A stretch of DNA of 64,000 nt, from positions 78,877,835-78,941,834 of the forward strand of contig OZ024827.1 of NCBI GenBank assembly GCA_964016985.1. The letters are read 5' to 3'. Source of the stretch: Anodontia alba (taxonomy: Eukaryota > Mollusca > Bivalvia > Lucinida > Lucinidae). Positions 44,901 through 51,747 of this stretch are shown piece after piece; position 1 is the first letter of the stretch; every line of letters starts with the position of its first letter. The position numbers and the translations under genes are program-made. The notes under the pieces were generated by a model. It made no database searches. It had not been told where the DNA came from and worked only from the letters and a program-made list of their open reading frames with translations.

Positions 44901-47860
44901 GGTGTTTGTTCCACCTAAACAGTATTGATACAATGTATCATTACGAAAAATCGCCTATTCAAATATATAGCAAAATTTCACCTCCAAAAATTGAAAGTTT
45001 TCAGTTAAAAACTCTGATATTTTTCATATTTTTGCTCAAAACATACATTGTGGGTACTCGTTAGAACTGCCTTGCCGAGGCGGTTCTACAGAGTTTGTTT
45101 GTGTTGAGGTTTTACGGCCTAGTCAACCCAATGGGGTCATGTCGAGCGCGGTCAGTTTACCTAACTACACGTTTACTGGGCAGGCTTAGTCCTCTAAGCG
45201 GTTAACCAGTATTGTGCACATTCTTCCACCAGAAACTGACAACTGCCCTTCTTGAATCAGCGGAAGGGAGAGAATGACCGTAAAAATATTTCACGATCAA
45301 TCTCCACAAAAAGAATGTTGCCGACCTCGGCGGGGGTTGAACCTGCGACCTGGGCTCCAGTCCGACGGCGCATCCAACTGAGCCACCGAGGCCGGCTAGG
45401 TTCTAATGAGTACCCACAATCTATGTTTTTGAGCAGAAATAAGAAAAATAATGTATACCCCTGTAAACCCCAGTTTTACTATATAAAAGTGGGGCTTAAG
45501 GGGGGGTCAAAATTATATAGACCCTGTATGTTTTCGTGACGTTTTGCTTATTTCTCCATGAAAACGTGCTGTGGATATGACAGTAACACTGGCAAAGTGA
45601 AAAATCATATCGCTCTTGCATTCATTTATTATGAAAGGAAGTCATGTAGCAAATTTGGTTAAATTCCAACTAGTGGTTTACAAGGAGATTGTTTGTGTTG
45701 AGGTTTTACGGCCCAGTCAACCCAATGGGGTCATGTCGAGCGCGGTCAGTTTACCTAACCACACGTTTACTGGGCAGGCTTAGTCCTCTAAGCGGTTAAC
45801 CAGTATTGTGCACATTCTTTCGCCAGAAACTGACAACTGCCCTTCTTGAATCAGCGGAAGGGAGAGAATGACCGTAGAAAATATTTCATGATCAATCTCC
45901 ACGAAAGAATGTTGCCGACCTCGGCGGGGGTTGAACCCGTGACCTCCTGGTCTCCAGTCGGACGGCGCATCCAACTGAGCCACCAAGGCCGGCTCAATTG
46001 GGAGTCAGAAAATTGTTTGTTACCTTATGCTATTAACTGGAAACAATAAAAGAAGCTAAAGAACTTCACTGTGTTGTTTTTTGGTTGTTGTTTTTTTTCA
46101 TCATTTCCACCACCCCTTTTCCCAAAAAAGGGAATGCAAGTCATGCTGAGCCATCTTTGGATACAGCGGTGTTAATGTAAAGAACAACCAGTGATAACAT
46201 CTGGTATTACAACCTTGTCAAGTTGTGGTATCACGGTCATACGACATACCAGGTGTTCCACCGCTTGGGGAAATCAACACAGAACCTGTCTGAGAACATG
46301 TATGTAAACATCTCGTTCCAATAGAAAAAGATCATGGATCATGTTTTCTGCAATAAATGTCCAAATTCATGCATATTGCTGGCTAAAATACAGTTGCCCC
46401 ACACTGAGCTGAGGGTGAGGTCAGTGCAAGCGCTACTCACCCAAATTCGCAGTTTACTCGAAATGTGAGTGAGCCAGTGGAATTTTACACCTGTTCTCCA
46501 ACATATATTTAATATGATAGAAAGGAGAGCTATGCAGAAATAAAATGACGATGGTTTGGTGTTTTACATCCCTTTCAACTAAAGTCATATAAAAAAAGAC
46601 AGAAGGATACCAATACATCGTGAGAATACCCAAATACTGAGGGAGAAAATTACTGCAAATGAAATGATAATGACATGCTTGTCTTCTTTGTCTGGTATGT
46701 CTTTTTTTCAGTAGTTTCTCAACTGCTGCCAAAGATGTTACAAACACAGCAGGCTGACAATGTACAGTTTGTGCAATAAAACACTGAACAAGGCAGCTGA
46801 CTTCTGCTTCAATCAAGATTCAAACATAGGATCTCAAGATCTGAAATTGGAAGAACTAAGCCCTCAGCAACCTGGATGCATCTTCTGCTGAAATAAAGGA
46901 AATAAAATTGTTGATTGTGTTGGGGTTTAATTATGTGTCAACCCTTGTGGGTCATTTTGTGTCTTCTTTTGTGAGAAAGGGAGAAGAGAGATAGAAGAGA
47001 TAGTAGATGAGATGAAAGAGAGGGACAGGGGAGAAAAAGGAACAGGAATGAAAGTGAAGAAACAGAGGAAATAAAAACATTCCCCATCTACCCTTACCTG
47101 CTACAAGGATAGCAGGCCTCTACTGTAAGCCAATATCAATTGGACTCCTCAGTGACATAAGATACATGACACCTTTGCCACACCCAACACCCCATTAGAA
47201 ATAAAAAAAAAAGGCTTTGTTAACCTCTGGTATGTCTTCTTTTAGTTTCTCAACTGCTGCCAAAGATGTTACAAACACTGCAGGCTGACAATGTACAGTT
47301 TTATCCAATTCTTGTTTTGGACCATTTAAACAAATATTTAACAGATCATATCCCAAGATCTCACTAGCTCTGGAATATAACTCTTGTACTCCAGGGTAAG
47401 GAAGAACTTTCTGACCCATTCCTACAAACTGGCTGCCTTGTCCTGGAAACAACAAAATGGAAGTTTCTTTTGGATTAATTTCTGGTCTTGTTTGTCTCGG
47501 CAAAACATCTTTCATCATTGCATTTACAATTTTACTGTCTGATGGAAAATCAACATCTGTCCCAATATCAACAATAGCATCATCTAACACTGTATTCGCG
47601 GACTTGGGTTTTAATTTGTCCTTATAAACAGGAACAATTTCAAACTCTTCAATGTTCAAATTCTTCTCTTTTAAACGCCGTTTAATGCGTCTAGGTATGT
47701 AAATCTCTTTCTTCTCATGCTCAGCATCATTACTAATGTCAGATGAAAACGATCTCAGTTTATTTGCAGCTGGTACTGATACAACTTTGGGCAGACTCGT
47801 AAGTGCACTGTGAAATGACTGCAAATGACAAACGCTAAATCTGCTTCTTATGCTGTTCAT
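17788..47860 (-). CDS. MCAT: Malonyl-CoA:ACP transacylase, mitochondrial
   Basis: Five exons: 47860-47225, 44434-44347, 35153-34933, 25969-25776 and 17998-17788. Phases are 0, 1, 0 and 2, and the total is 1350 nt, giving 449 residues plus TGA. All junctions are GT-AG. The enzyme moves malonate from CoA to acyl carrier protein in mitochondrial type II fatty acid synthesis. The first 40 residues are basic and hydroxylated without acidic residues, fitting a mitochondrial presequence. Catalytic landmarks are the oxyanion-hole GQGSQ (140-144), the nucleophile Ser224 in GFSLGE, Arg249 in VRAEAM and His342 in SGAFHT. The C-terminal EVGPK / LGILLKS blocks are also present. It is longer than the roughly 390-residue human protein, mainly through an extended N-terminal linker. 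A minor doubt is whether CAA/GTATGA near the stop is used as a donor; length and homology favour termination. Confidence 0.93.
18187..18392. mobile_element. TTAA MITE (CCCTTGTCCTGC ends), copy 2
   Basis: Complete copy; hairpin 18290-18356; TTAA flanks. Confidence 0.88.
18548..20245 (+). repeat. Tandem array element, unit about 150 bp (AAGATGGCGGCCATCTT)
   Basis: Starts GAGGGCCAAGATGGCCCTGT, then CGCTCACCTG. About ten units of ATTTTAGCTATTTTTGATCT / TGCTTCCTACCAAGTTTC follow. It ends GCTCACCTTGAGCACTTCAT. Inverted TAGCTCACCT-like termini suggest a mobile unit. In MCAT intron 4, just upstream of exon 5. Confidence 0.8.
20250..21340. other. MCAT intron 4, mostly unique
   Basis: Short palindromes such as ACCATGGTATACCATGGT near 20280. 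An inverted pair (AAAATTTCAGTTAGCCTCTC at 20685 and AGAGACTAACTGAAATTTTA at 20808) forms a MITE-like fold. No exon. Confidence 0.5.
21340..23080 (+). repeat. Tandem array, unit about 175 bp, with GACGGACG tail
   Basis: Units read AAATATAGGTCAAGGTCACC, GTACCTGCCGAGTCAGTACA and TGCAAGGTTTGATGGTTGTA. From 22490 each unit ends in GACAGACGGACGGACGAA. Termini are CGCACCTGCT (21076) and AGCAGGTGCG (23065). Confidence 0.8.
23080..24000. other. MCAT intron 4, no feature
   Basis: No repeat or coding segment recognised. An 89-codon open frame at 23587-23856 has no recognisable motif. Confidence 0.5.
24000..24198 (-). mobile_element. 5'-truncated SINE with 15-bp target duplication
   Basis: ACAACAAGTAATGTT occurs at 24000-24014 and 24184-24198 around a SINE lacking its tRNA head. 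This is direct proof of retroposition with 5' truncation. Confidence 0.85.
24681..24896. mobile_element. MITE with GATCAG hairpin (GTAAATGTCCTAAAATTTC ends), copy 1
   Basis: 19-bp perfect inverted ends and the hairpin 24776-24846. The target is not TTAA. Confidence 0.82.
24900..25775. other. MCAT intron 4, near exon 4
   Basis: AT-rich sequence with a degraded family B piece near 25530-25600. Nothing else recognised. Confidence 0.5.
25776..25969 (-). CDS. MCAT: MCAT exon 4 (catalytic His)
   Basis: The exon lies between GTTACAG and AGCAG/GTAAGC. It encodes LPVSGAFHTVLM with His342 and ends in VRVYSNTTGS before the split Arg codon. Confidence 0.92.
26133..26483. mobile_element. MITE family C, copy 2, inside a hairpin
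   Basis: CAGTGAACCCTCATTA ends with TA on both sides and an intact GGATATTTGTTAGAATTGC hairpin. It interrupts the second arm of the GATCAG hairpin at 26079. Confidence 0.82.
26570..26775. mobile_element. TTAA MITE (CCCTTGTCCTGC ends), copy 3
   Basis: Slightly diverged copy in MCAT intron 3; TTAA at both ends. Confidence 0.84.
26780..27500. other. MCAT intron 3
   Basis: A family B remnant, GATCAG-like hairpins (26895-26965) and a cluster of TTCCCTGACA short repeats at 27250-27490. Confidence 0.5.
27500..27705. mobile_element. TTAA MITE (CCCTTGTCCTGC ends), copy 4
   Basis: Same family; the right TTAA is present, the left one has changed to GAAA. Confidence 0.82.
27805..28140. repeat. Repeat with ATTAATCGGATAATC start and GATCAG hairpin
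   Basis: Shares its first 170 bp and the CATCTCATCTGGGTCTACAC hairpin with 40985-41360. The right part is interrupted by the SINE at 28161. Confidence 0.65.
28161..28466 (-). mobile_element. tRNA-derived SINE with target duplication
   Basis: Full copy. The A box TGGCTCAGTTGGATG and B box GGGTTCAACCCC read on the - strand. AAGAGTCATGCTGA is repeated at both ends (about 28145 and 28470). Confidence 0.9.
28860..29640 (+). repeat. Tandem array, same family as 18548
   Basis: Five diverged units of the TTTTGATCTACAAGTCAC type, ending AATAGCTCAACTTGAACACT. Confidence 0.75.
29640..31595 (+). repeat. Tandem array, unit about 300 bp (GATGCTGATTCTCTC)
   Basis: Units carry GATGCTGATTCTCTCTTACA, AATTTCAAAATCCTAGGTGC and CCTGAGAAATCTTTGACACA. 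It ends TATGCCTGGGGTATAATAAA. A retroelement tail interrupts it at 30424. A fragment recurs at 35635-35830. Confidence 0.75.
30424..30962 (-). mobile_element. Retroelement 3' tail copy 1, inside a tandem array
   Basis: A copy of the tail with an internal direct duplication of about 120 bp (30490-30590 and 30610-30690). It interrupts the GATGCTGATTCTCTCTTACA array and lies in MCAT intron 4. Confidence 0.75.
31658..31992. mobile_element. MITE family E (TA target), copy 1
   Basis: CAGTCGAACCTCGTTATCTC ends with TA flanks. The 335-bp element has a 30-bp-arm hairpin (AAAGAGGAGAAATTGCTCC type) at 31768-31830. Confidence 0.88.
32119..32726. mobile_element. MITE family E, copy 2, with nested insertion
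   Basis: Same ends and hairpin (32510-32570) as copy 1. Copy 6 of family A sits between GGTCCCTGTTTTAC and ATGGAAATCTAACAACAGG. Confidence 0.85.
32196..32471. mobile_element. MITE family A, copy 6, nested in another MITE
   Basis: Complete copy with near-perfect hairpin arms, inserted in the TA-type MITE 32119-32726. Confidence 0.88.
32780..33008. mobile_element. MITE family B, degraded copy
   Basis: ACCTTATCTGGAGCCATGG at one end and CCTTATGTAGACCTATGG at the other; the hairpin is imperfect. Confidence 0.6.
33300..34740 (+). repeat. Tandem array (AAGGGGCATAACTCTGC)
   Basis: Units contain CATAACTCTGCCAATATTTG, TTTCAGCTTGATCGGATGTA and GGAGGAGTTAGCTGGAAAC. Split by the SINE at 34142. Confidence 0.75.
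34142..34448 (-). mobile_element. tRNA-derived SINE with target duplication
   Basis: Full copy of about 305 bp. The head is GCCTCGGTGGCTCAGTTGGA, and a conserved central block TCATGAAATATTTTCTACGG and tail CTCAACACAAACA follow. ACATCATGGT flanks it. It splits one unit of the 33300-34740 tandem array. Confidence 0.9.
34933..35153 (-). CDS. MCAT: MCAT exon 3
   Basis: The exon lies between TTTTGCAG and GAG/GTTTGT. It carries KVRAEAMQQAS with the catalytic Arg, then the ferredoxin-like subdomain up to VIAGHEE. A MITE begins only about 30 bp upstream of the acceptor. Confidence 0.92.
35183..35423. mobile_element. MITE family G, copy 1, next to MCAT exon 3
   Basis: TTGAGGGTTGAGCGCAAGAC and inverse GTCTTGCGCTTAACCCTCGA ends. 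The central hairpin is GGTGCCATTGCTCAT and its inverse. It starts 30 bp upstream of the exon 3 acceptor. Confidence 0.82.
35430..35560. mobile_element. MITE family B, partial copy
   Basis: Only the centre is clear: TGTAGTACTCATTTCTTAGA paired with CTTCTAATGAGTACCCACAA. Confidence 0.55.
36055..38776. mobile_element. Composite inverted-repeat element with tandem core
   Basis: The ends AACTAGAATGTGCAGTCCAT and (inverse) AACTAGACTGCACCGTCTAT, plus about 70 bp further in, are inverted copies. The arms (36140-36780 and 38290-38690) are GTTTAGGAGATAGCATGACG-type repeats in opposite orientation. Between them, 37040-38170 is a direct array with AAAGGGAGATAACTCCAAAA and CTGGTCCTGTTCTACATTTC. Confidence 0.7.
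38785..39215. mobile_element. MITE family B, split by another MITE
   Basis: Hairpin arms at 38805-38865 (GTAGGTACTCATTAGAAGCT type). The element resumes at 39143 after the GAGGGTTGAGCG MITE and ends CCTTATCTGAAGCT. Confidence 0.7.
38867..39142. mobile_element. MITE family G, copy 2
   Basis: Same element, with a 35-bp internal duplication, inserted at a TA inside the family B hairpin flank. Confidence 0.82.
39349..39569. mobile_element. MITE family F (TA target)
   Basis: CACTACAACCTCTTTATAAC and inverse ends, TA on both sides, palindromic centre ATGACCATAAATGGTCAT. Confidence 0.85.
39983..40385. mobile_element. MITE family B, double copy
   Basis: Two hairpins (40045-40110 and 40184-40250) lie between CATAGCTACAGATAAGATGG and CATAGCTCCAGATAAGGAGG. 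Confidence 0.7.
40631..40832. mobile_element. TTAA MITE with GATCAG hairpin (CTCTTTCAGTGCC ends)
   Basis: CTCTTTCAGTGCCA and TGGCAGTGAAAG ends, TTAA flanks, hairpin 40735-40800 with a GAGACGGCTCATATGAGCC centre. Confidence 0.84.
40985..41360. mobile_element. MITE-like element with AATCGATTA-rich ends
   Basis: GATCAATCGGATGATCGATT at the start and CCGATTAGCCAGCCCTAG at the end. Only one arm of the GATCAG-type hairpin remains. Confidence 0.6.
41676..43976 (+). repeat. Long tandem array element bounded by TCACCT inverted ends
   Basis: Starts GGCCCATGGGCCACGGTTCG, then CTCACCTGAG; ends GAGCATAGCTTAGGTGAGCT. Units of about 480 bp include GATTCAGCCCCAAGGCATCC and GACCATTTTAGCAATCTTTC. A SINE-like insertion lies at 42256. 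Confidence 0.8.
42256..42552 (-). mobile_element. Second SINE-like family, copy 1
   Basis: About 295 bp, shared with 46910-47205. Its - strand 3' end (AAGGGTTGACGTG, then TTAAACCCCAACACAATCAA) is homologous to the tail of the tRNA SINE family. Confidence 0.7.
44347..44434 (-). CDS. MCAT: MCAT exon 2 (nucleophile Ser)
   Basis: The 88-nt exon runs from a TTTCAG acceptor to a GATG/GTAGGT donor and encodes AIGFSLGEITALVYSG. Ser224 sits in the nucleophile elbow. The exon is too short to stand out as an open frame by itself. Confidence 0.92.
44502..44711. mobile_element. Same MITE family, copy 2
   Basis: TAAATGTCCTAAAATTT ends, hairpin 44551-44620, about 65 bp upstream of MCAT exon 2. Confidence 0.8.
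44939..45541. mobile_element. MITE family A, copy 7, split by a SINE
   Basis: Left piece 44939-45092 and right piece 45396-45541, with the SINE between them. Confidence 0.85.
45093..45395 (-). mobile_element. tRNA-derived SINE inside a MITE hairpin
   Basis: Full copy inserted into the second arm of the hairpin of the family A MITE at 44939-45541. GGTTCTA is present on both sides. Confidence 0.9.
45689..45993 (-). mobile_element. tRNA-derived SINE
   Basis: Full copy almost identical to those at 34142 and 28161, about 300 bp from the previous one. Target duplication not resolved. Confidence 0.88.
45996..46690. other. MCAT intron 1
   Basis: No recognised element besides short T runs. CAGTGGAATTTTACACCTG near 46472 resembles the inverse of 44080. 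Confidence 0.45.
46693..46772 (-). pseudogene. MCAT: Partial duplicate of the MCAT exon 1 end
   Basis: About 60 bp are almost identical to 47233-47305 of exon 1 (HCQPAVFVTSLAAVEKL) with one substitution, followed by a divergent, extended copy of the exon end. The normal donor is lost and the GQGSQ part is absent. It lies in MCAT intron 1, about 450 bp downstream of exon 1. It is probably a relic of a local duplication. Confidence 0.7.
46910..47205 (-). mobile_element. Second SINE-like family, copy 2
   Basis: Matches 42256-42552 throughout, including GGAACAGGAATGAAAGTGAA and CTACAAGGATAGCAGGCC. It ends about 20 bp from the MCAT exon 1 donor. Confidence 0.7.
47225..47860 (-). CDS. MCAT: MCAT exon 1
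   Basis: The ATG is at 47860-47858. The exon has 212 codons and ends at a CCAGAG/GTTAAC donor in phase 0. It holds the presequence, a charged linker (about 45-130) and ILLFPGQGSQFVGMG, the start of the acyltransferase fold. Confidence 0.93.
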
Positions 47861-48129
47861 TTTTGGGTAAAAAACGACAAAAAAACGTCTTCAACTGTCA
47901 AAATTTTGACAACCATGCGTGTTTTTATCATAAATCGATCGGCATGCCATGAATGCTTCATTTACTGATAAGCGTCCGTCCGATCCAAACTATTGTCGTA
48001 ATTTTTTACTATTCATTTATAAGTCGTGTTTTGCCGACGCACAACCTTTGGTAACGTCTTTCTCAGGCGTTAAAAATAAACTAACAAACTGATCGTCTGT
48101 GTAAATTTACCCTTGAGACCCCCCAGCAC
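47861..48129 (-). other. MCAT 5' flank
   Basis: About 270 bp between the MCAT start codon and the inverted-arm element. The promoter should be here or overlap that element. No TATA box in a convincing place. Confidence 0.4.
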
Positions 48130-48286
48130 CTTAGGAAATTAACGATAGTTTCACACGACAATGCGGTTATTAAATTTGGTAAATTTGCTACCAACCGATG
48201 AGATACATAAGTATCTAAATATCCCGAAACTTTTGTTAAAATCGAAATTTTGGTTAGGAAGAAAATTCATTTTATTGTGGCGCGGT

Positions 48287-48376
48287 TGTCGGTTTCCTCT
48301 TCCTCTTGGTATCTGGGAAGGGCTGCGGTTTGTGATTGTGGCACTCCCTGGACTTTTCTCTTACCTTTTTTTTTCT
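48287..48376 (+). mobile_element. Retroelement 3' tail copy 2
   Basis: A 90-bp copy ending CTTACC plus a T run, placed at the inner edge of the left inverted arm of the 48130-49100 element. Confidence 0.7.
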
Positions 48377-48708
48377 AGTGATAATATTTTTCTCAAAAAA
48401 AAAAAAGGTTTTTGTTTTCTAGGGAAAAATAAGAAAATATTTCAAAATGTCGTCTGGTGAATTTTTTACCTAGAGTGCTAAGCGACACTTTTCAGCAGAT
48501 GACATTCGAAATATTTTTTTCTTATTTTTCCCATTTCATGCAAATTGTCTCAGAAAATGGTGACAATTTGCATGAATTGTAAACTTCTGTTTTCTGGAAT
48601 AAATACGAAAAGTATCATCGTAATATGTTATCTGCTAAAGTTGCCCAGACAGTGCTAAGCATCAATTTTCAGCAAATGATATTTTGAATTCTGTTTGTTT
48701 GTTTTTTT

Positions 48709-48738
48709 GTGTGTTTTTTTTTTTTTTTTTTTGTGTGT

Positions 48739-48777
<39 letters not shown>
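48709..48777 (+). repeat. Poly-T tract
   Basis: Nearly pure T of about 65 bp with two TGTG interruptions. Confidence 0.9.
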
Positions 48778-49119
48778 CCAGAAACTAGATTTGATATTTC
48801 ATGCAAATTGTCTCCAATTTGTATGAAATGTCAAATTCTGTTTTCTGGTTTTTTCTATAACTTAAGATATTTATTGCCATTTCGACGCATACCTGTACGG
48901 TACTTGTTTTCTGTTGCGGTAGGAGGTTAATACCGATGCGCCACAATAAAAGTTAATTTTCTTCTTAACCTTAGTTTTGATTTTAACAAAAAAAAAATCA
49001 GGATATTTAGATACTTATGTATCTCTTCGGTTGGTAGCAACTAAATTTACCAAATTTAGTAACTATATTATCGTGCAAAACTACACGTTGATTTCCGTAA
49101 GGGGTTCGGGGGATCGGGA

Positions 49120-49428
49120 TTCGGGGTAGGGGCGGTGGTTCCGGTGTTAATCTTACCTCAGAGAGTCTTACTCTTTGTTGCTTTGTGGTTTATTCTACGA
49201 GACGATTTGTTTTATGTCTTGCCTTGTGTATTTTGTTTTTGTGTTTTTTTTTTCTGTCCTTTTAGCATTGCGATTACTTCGCTTGAGGAAGAGAGAATTA
49301 GTCTTGATGCTTTTTGTACGTCTGTTCGATTTGCGCTTGTTCGGTTTTGTCTGTTTCCTCTTCCTCTTGGTGTCTGGGAAGGGCTGCGGTTTGTGATTGT
49401 GGCACTCCCTGGACTTTTCTGTTTTTCA
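49120..49428 (+). mobile_element. Retroelement 3' tail copy 3
   Basis: A + strand copy from GGGGCGGTGGTTCCGGTG to CTGGACTTTTCT. LINE sequence follows directly. Confidence 0.75.
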
Positions 49429-49434
49429 TAGCTG

Positions 49435-49765
49435 ATCAGGTGAAACTTCGGAGTGAGGTCCACAAGGGACCGTTCTTGTTCATTATTGTTCTATCTGTAC
49501 ATTAATAATATTTCCACAGACACAGATTCAGAAATAAGACTTTTCGCAGATGACTGTATTTGCTATCGTGAAATCAGAGACACAGAGGACTCATTGAAAC
49601 TTCAGAAAGGTAGATTAGGATGTCGGGCCAGTAAATGGAGTATGACATTTCAGCTAGTCAAATGCAATATAATGCAGATAACAAGGAAGAGAACAAATAA
49701 GATTGCGGCTTCTTACATTTTAGAGGGTATGGTCCTGGAAAACGTGGATTCTATTAAACACTAGT
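49435..49765 (+). pseudogene. LINE reverse transcriptase fragment
   Basis: The segment encodes LYINNISTDTDSEIRLFADD, containing the FADD catalytic motif, then WSMTFQLVKCNIMQITRKR and VLENVDSIKH. These are blocks of Jockey/CR1-type LINE polymerases. It is a short central piece with damaged ends. Confidence 0.75.
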
Positions 49766-50689
49766 GTAGTCGAACCGCCTCTTTGGCACTCTGATTGGTA
49801 ATATATGCCCCGCTGTAAATCCGGTTGATAAGAGTTTCAATATGGCGCTGAACCAACAAGGTGTTGACACCGACAGGTAAAAGTTTATGTTTTTTTTTTT
49901 GTTTTTTTTTTAACTATTTAAGGTTAGTTTTAGAATACGACGAACCTTGCTGATGCTACAGCCTTGTTTAGTTGCATTCAGTTCTCCAGGAGCTGAACTG
50001 CCCTTCGTGCGACTAGCTGTCCTTCACAATCAGCGTGCTCATTTTTACGAAGATTTTTTTAATCGAGACAAAGCTCGCAGAAAGCCAATTTTCTAGTGTC
50101 TATAAAGTACTAGAAACATGCTGAACATATATAGAGAGTACGTTTGTTGGACGTGTATGTAATTCTGGGGTTAATCACATGTTCCTTTTCATGACAGTCT
50201 ACTCGGACTTAAAAAGTGGATACCAAGGGTTGGTTTCACGGTGCGATTGGCCAAGTCCCGGGTTGGCTGAGCAGAGAGTGCGGGTTGGACAATAAAAGGC
50301 ACGGGCTGATTTTATTAGAAAATTATTTTCTCAAAGGTCAGACGAGGATGCGAAGAGTAAACATGGTTGAAAAAGATCAGCAACAACGGCTTTTACGAGA
50401 CCCTCGTATATTCCATATATTGTAAGTGTGAAATTCGAAACACCAAGTCACTAAAATCCCTCAGCTACCCAGCCTAATGATTTCCATGCTCAGTTTGCTC
50501 GAAACGTTCCATCGTGACCGCTTTGAATGCTTTCACACACCCAAAATGAATTCTTCAGCTCATCAAACTTGAGATGGAACACACATAGTAGCAACACGTG
50601 TACTAAGGCAAATAGAACTCTTTGTTTCCTGACATGAAATCCTTATCAGTATCCTCGGAATATAAAATAGGCAACATATAAAGGGTTTG
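49766..50689. other. Between LINE fragments
   Basis: No clear element. ATGGCGCTGAACCAACAAGG at 49842 runs into a GT donor at 49877 and could be a tiny first exon, but nothing confirms it. Confidence 0.4.
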
Positions 50690-51165
50690 TTCGCTACGTT
50701 TTGGAATATGGCAGCTGTGTTTGGCCCAAGGCGTGGTTCTGGATTATGCTAGCCCTGTTTGGGATCCACATGGAATAGTAGTCCAGGAAGAATCAGAGAA
50801 GGTTCAGAATTGTGCAGCTAGGTTTGTGACTGAAAAGTACAACTGGAAGTATGACTAGCATTCTTGAACAGTTAGGATGGGAGTCTCTTCACAAGAGATG
50901 CAAAGGTAGTAAACTCATATTGATATTCAAAGGTCTGAAAGGTACAGCAAGTATACCTTGTGACGACCTTCAGGCCCCAAATAGGCGCAGTATCCAATGA
51001 CATTTCAAGTGCCATATGCTAGAACTGACATTTATAAGTACAGTTTCTTCCCAGACACCATTAGGGATTGGAATGCAGTCCCTGCATCTATAATCTCCTT
51101 TGTTGAAAGTTCTGAGGACCCTGTCGCTAGATTCACATTGTGAGATCTAGAGTAGTCTTTGCAAT
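50690..51165 (+). pseudogene. LINE polymerase C-terminal fragment
   Basis: Pieces in shifting frames read RYVLEYGSCVW, MTSILEQLGWESLHKRCK, then LKGTASIPCDDLQ, matching the region downstream of the fragment at 49435. Frameshifts and stops are frequent. Confidence 0.65.
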
Positions 51166-51228
51166 CGTTGGCCCTGATGAGTGAATGTCTTTAATGTATC
51201 ACCAGTAAAATATTCTGATTCTGATTCT

Positions 51229-51700
51229 TCAACACTTAAAAAATCAGACCCTCAGATTCCTTAAAAGGAACATTCGGGTCCATAACAAGGACCTGAAATC
51301 AATAACAGATAAGACCATAGTCAGGCCGCAGGGTAGACTATGCGTTCACCATATGGTCCCCCCGCCCCTTCCCGCCCCCCCCCCCCCCTACACACACACA
51401 CATACACACATTGAAAATCACAGTGGAAGCAGTCTAAAAAAGGGCTACAAGGTGGGTAATACATCACTATAGATACACCTCAAGAGTTATAGCTATGATG
51501 AAGGATTTAAACTGGCGCCCTCTTGAACAACGTCGTATTGATAGGTGTCTTGTCATGATGTACAAAATCACATACGATCTTGTTGCTATTCCCGCATCTG
51601 AGTACCTCATCCGCAACACAAGATCATCAGCCCATAGGCATCCTCTCGCATATAGACAGATTTTCACGCACAGATTATTACAAGTACACTTTTTTTTTTC
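51229..51700 (+). pseudogene. Second LINE C-terminal fragment
   Basis: TLRFLKRNIRVHNKDLKS, then RATRWVIHHYRYTSRV and MMKDLNWRPLEQRRIDRC. A related but distinct Jockey/CR1-type LINE, interrupted by a C-run and a CA stretch near 51380-51410. Confidence 0.65.
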
Positions 51701-51747
51701 CAAGGACTATTATTCATTGAAATGCTCTACCTGTCAGTATAGAAAAA

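Larger units (their letters stand above)
48130..49100. mobile_element. Element with inverted arms of about 145 bp
   Basis: 48134-48283 (GGAAATTAACG, then AAATTTGCTACCAACCGA) is the inverse of 48938-49096. Inside are a retroelement tail and AT-rich repeats with GACAATTTGCATGAA. No transposase frame. Confidence 0.75.
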
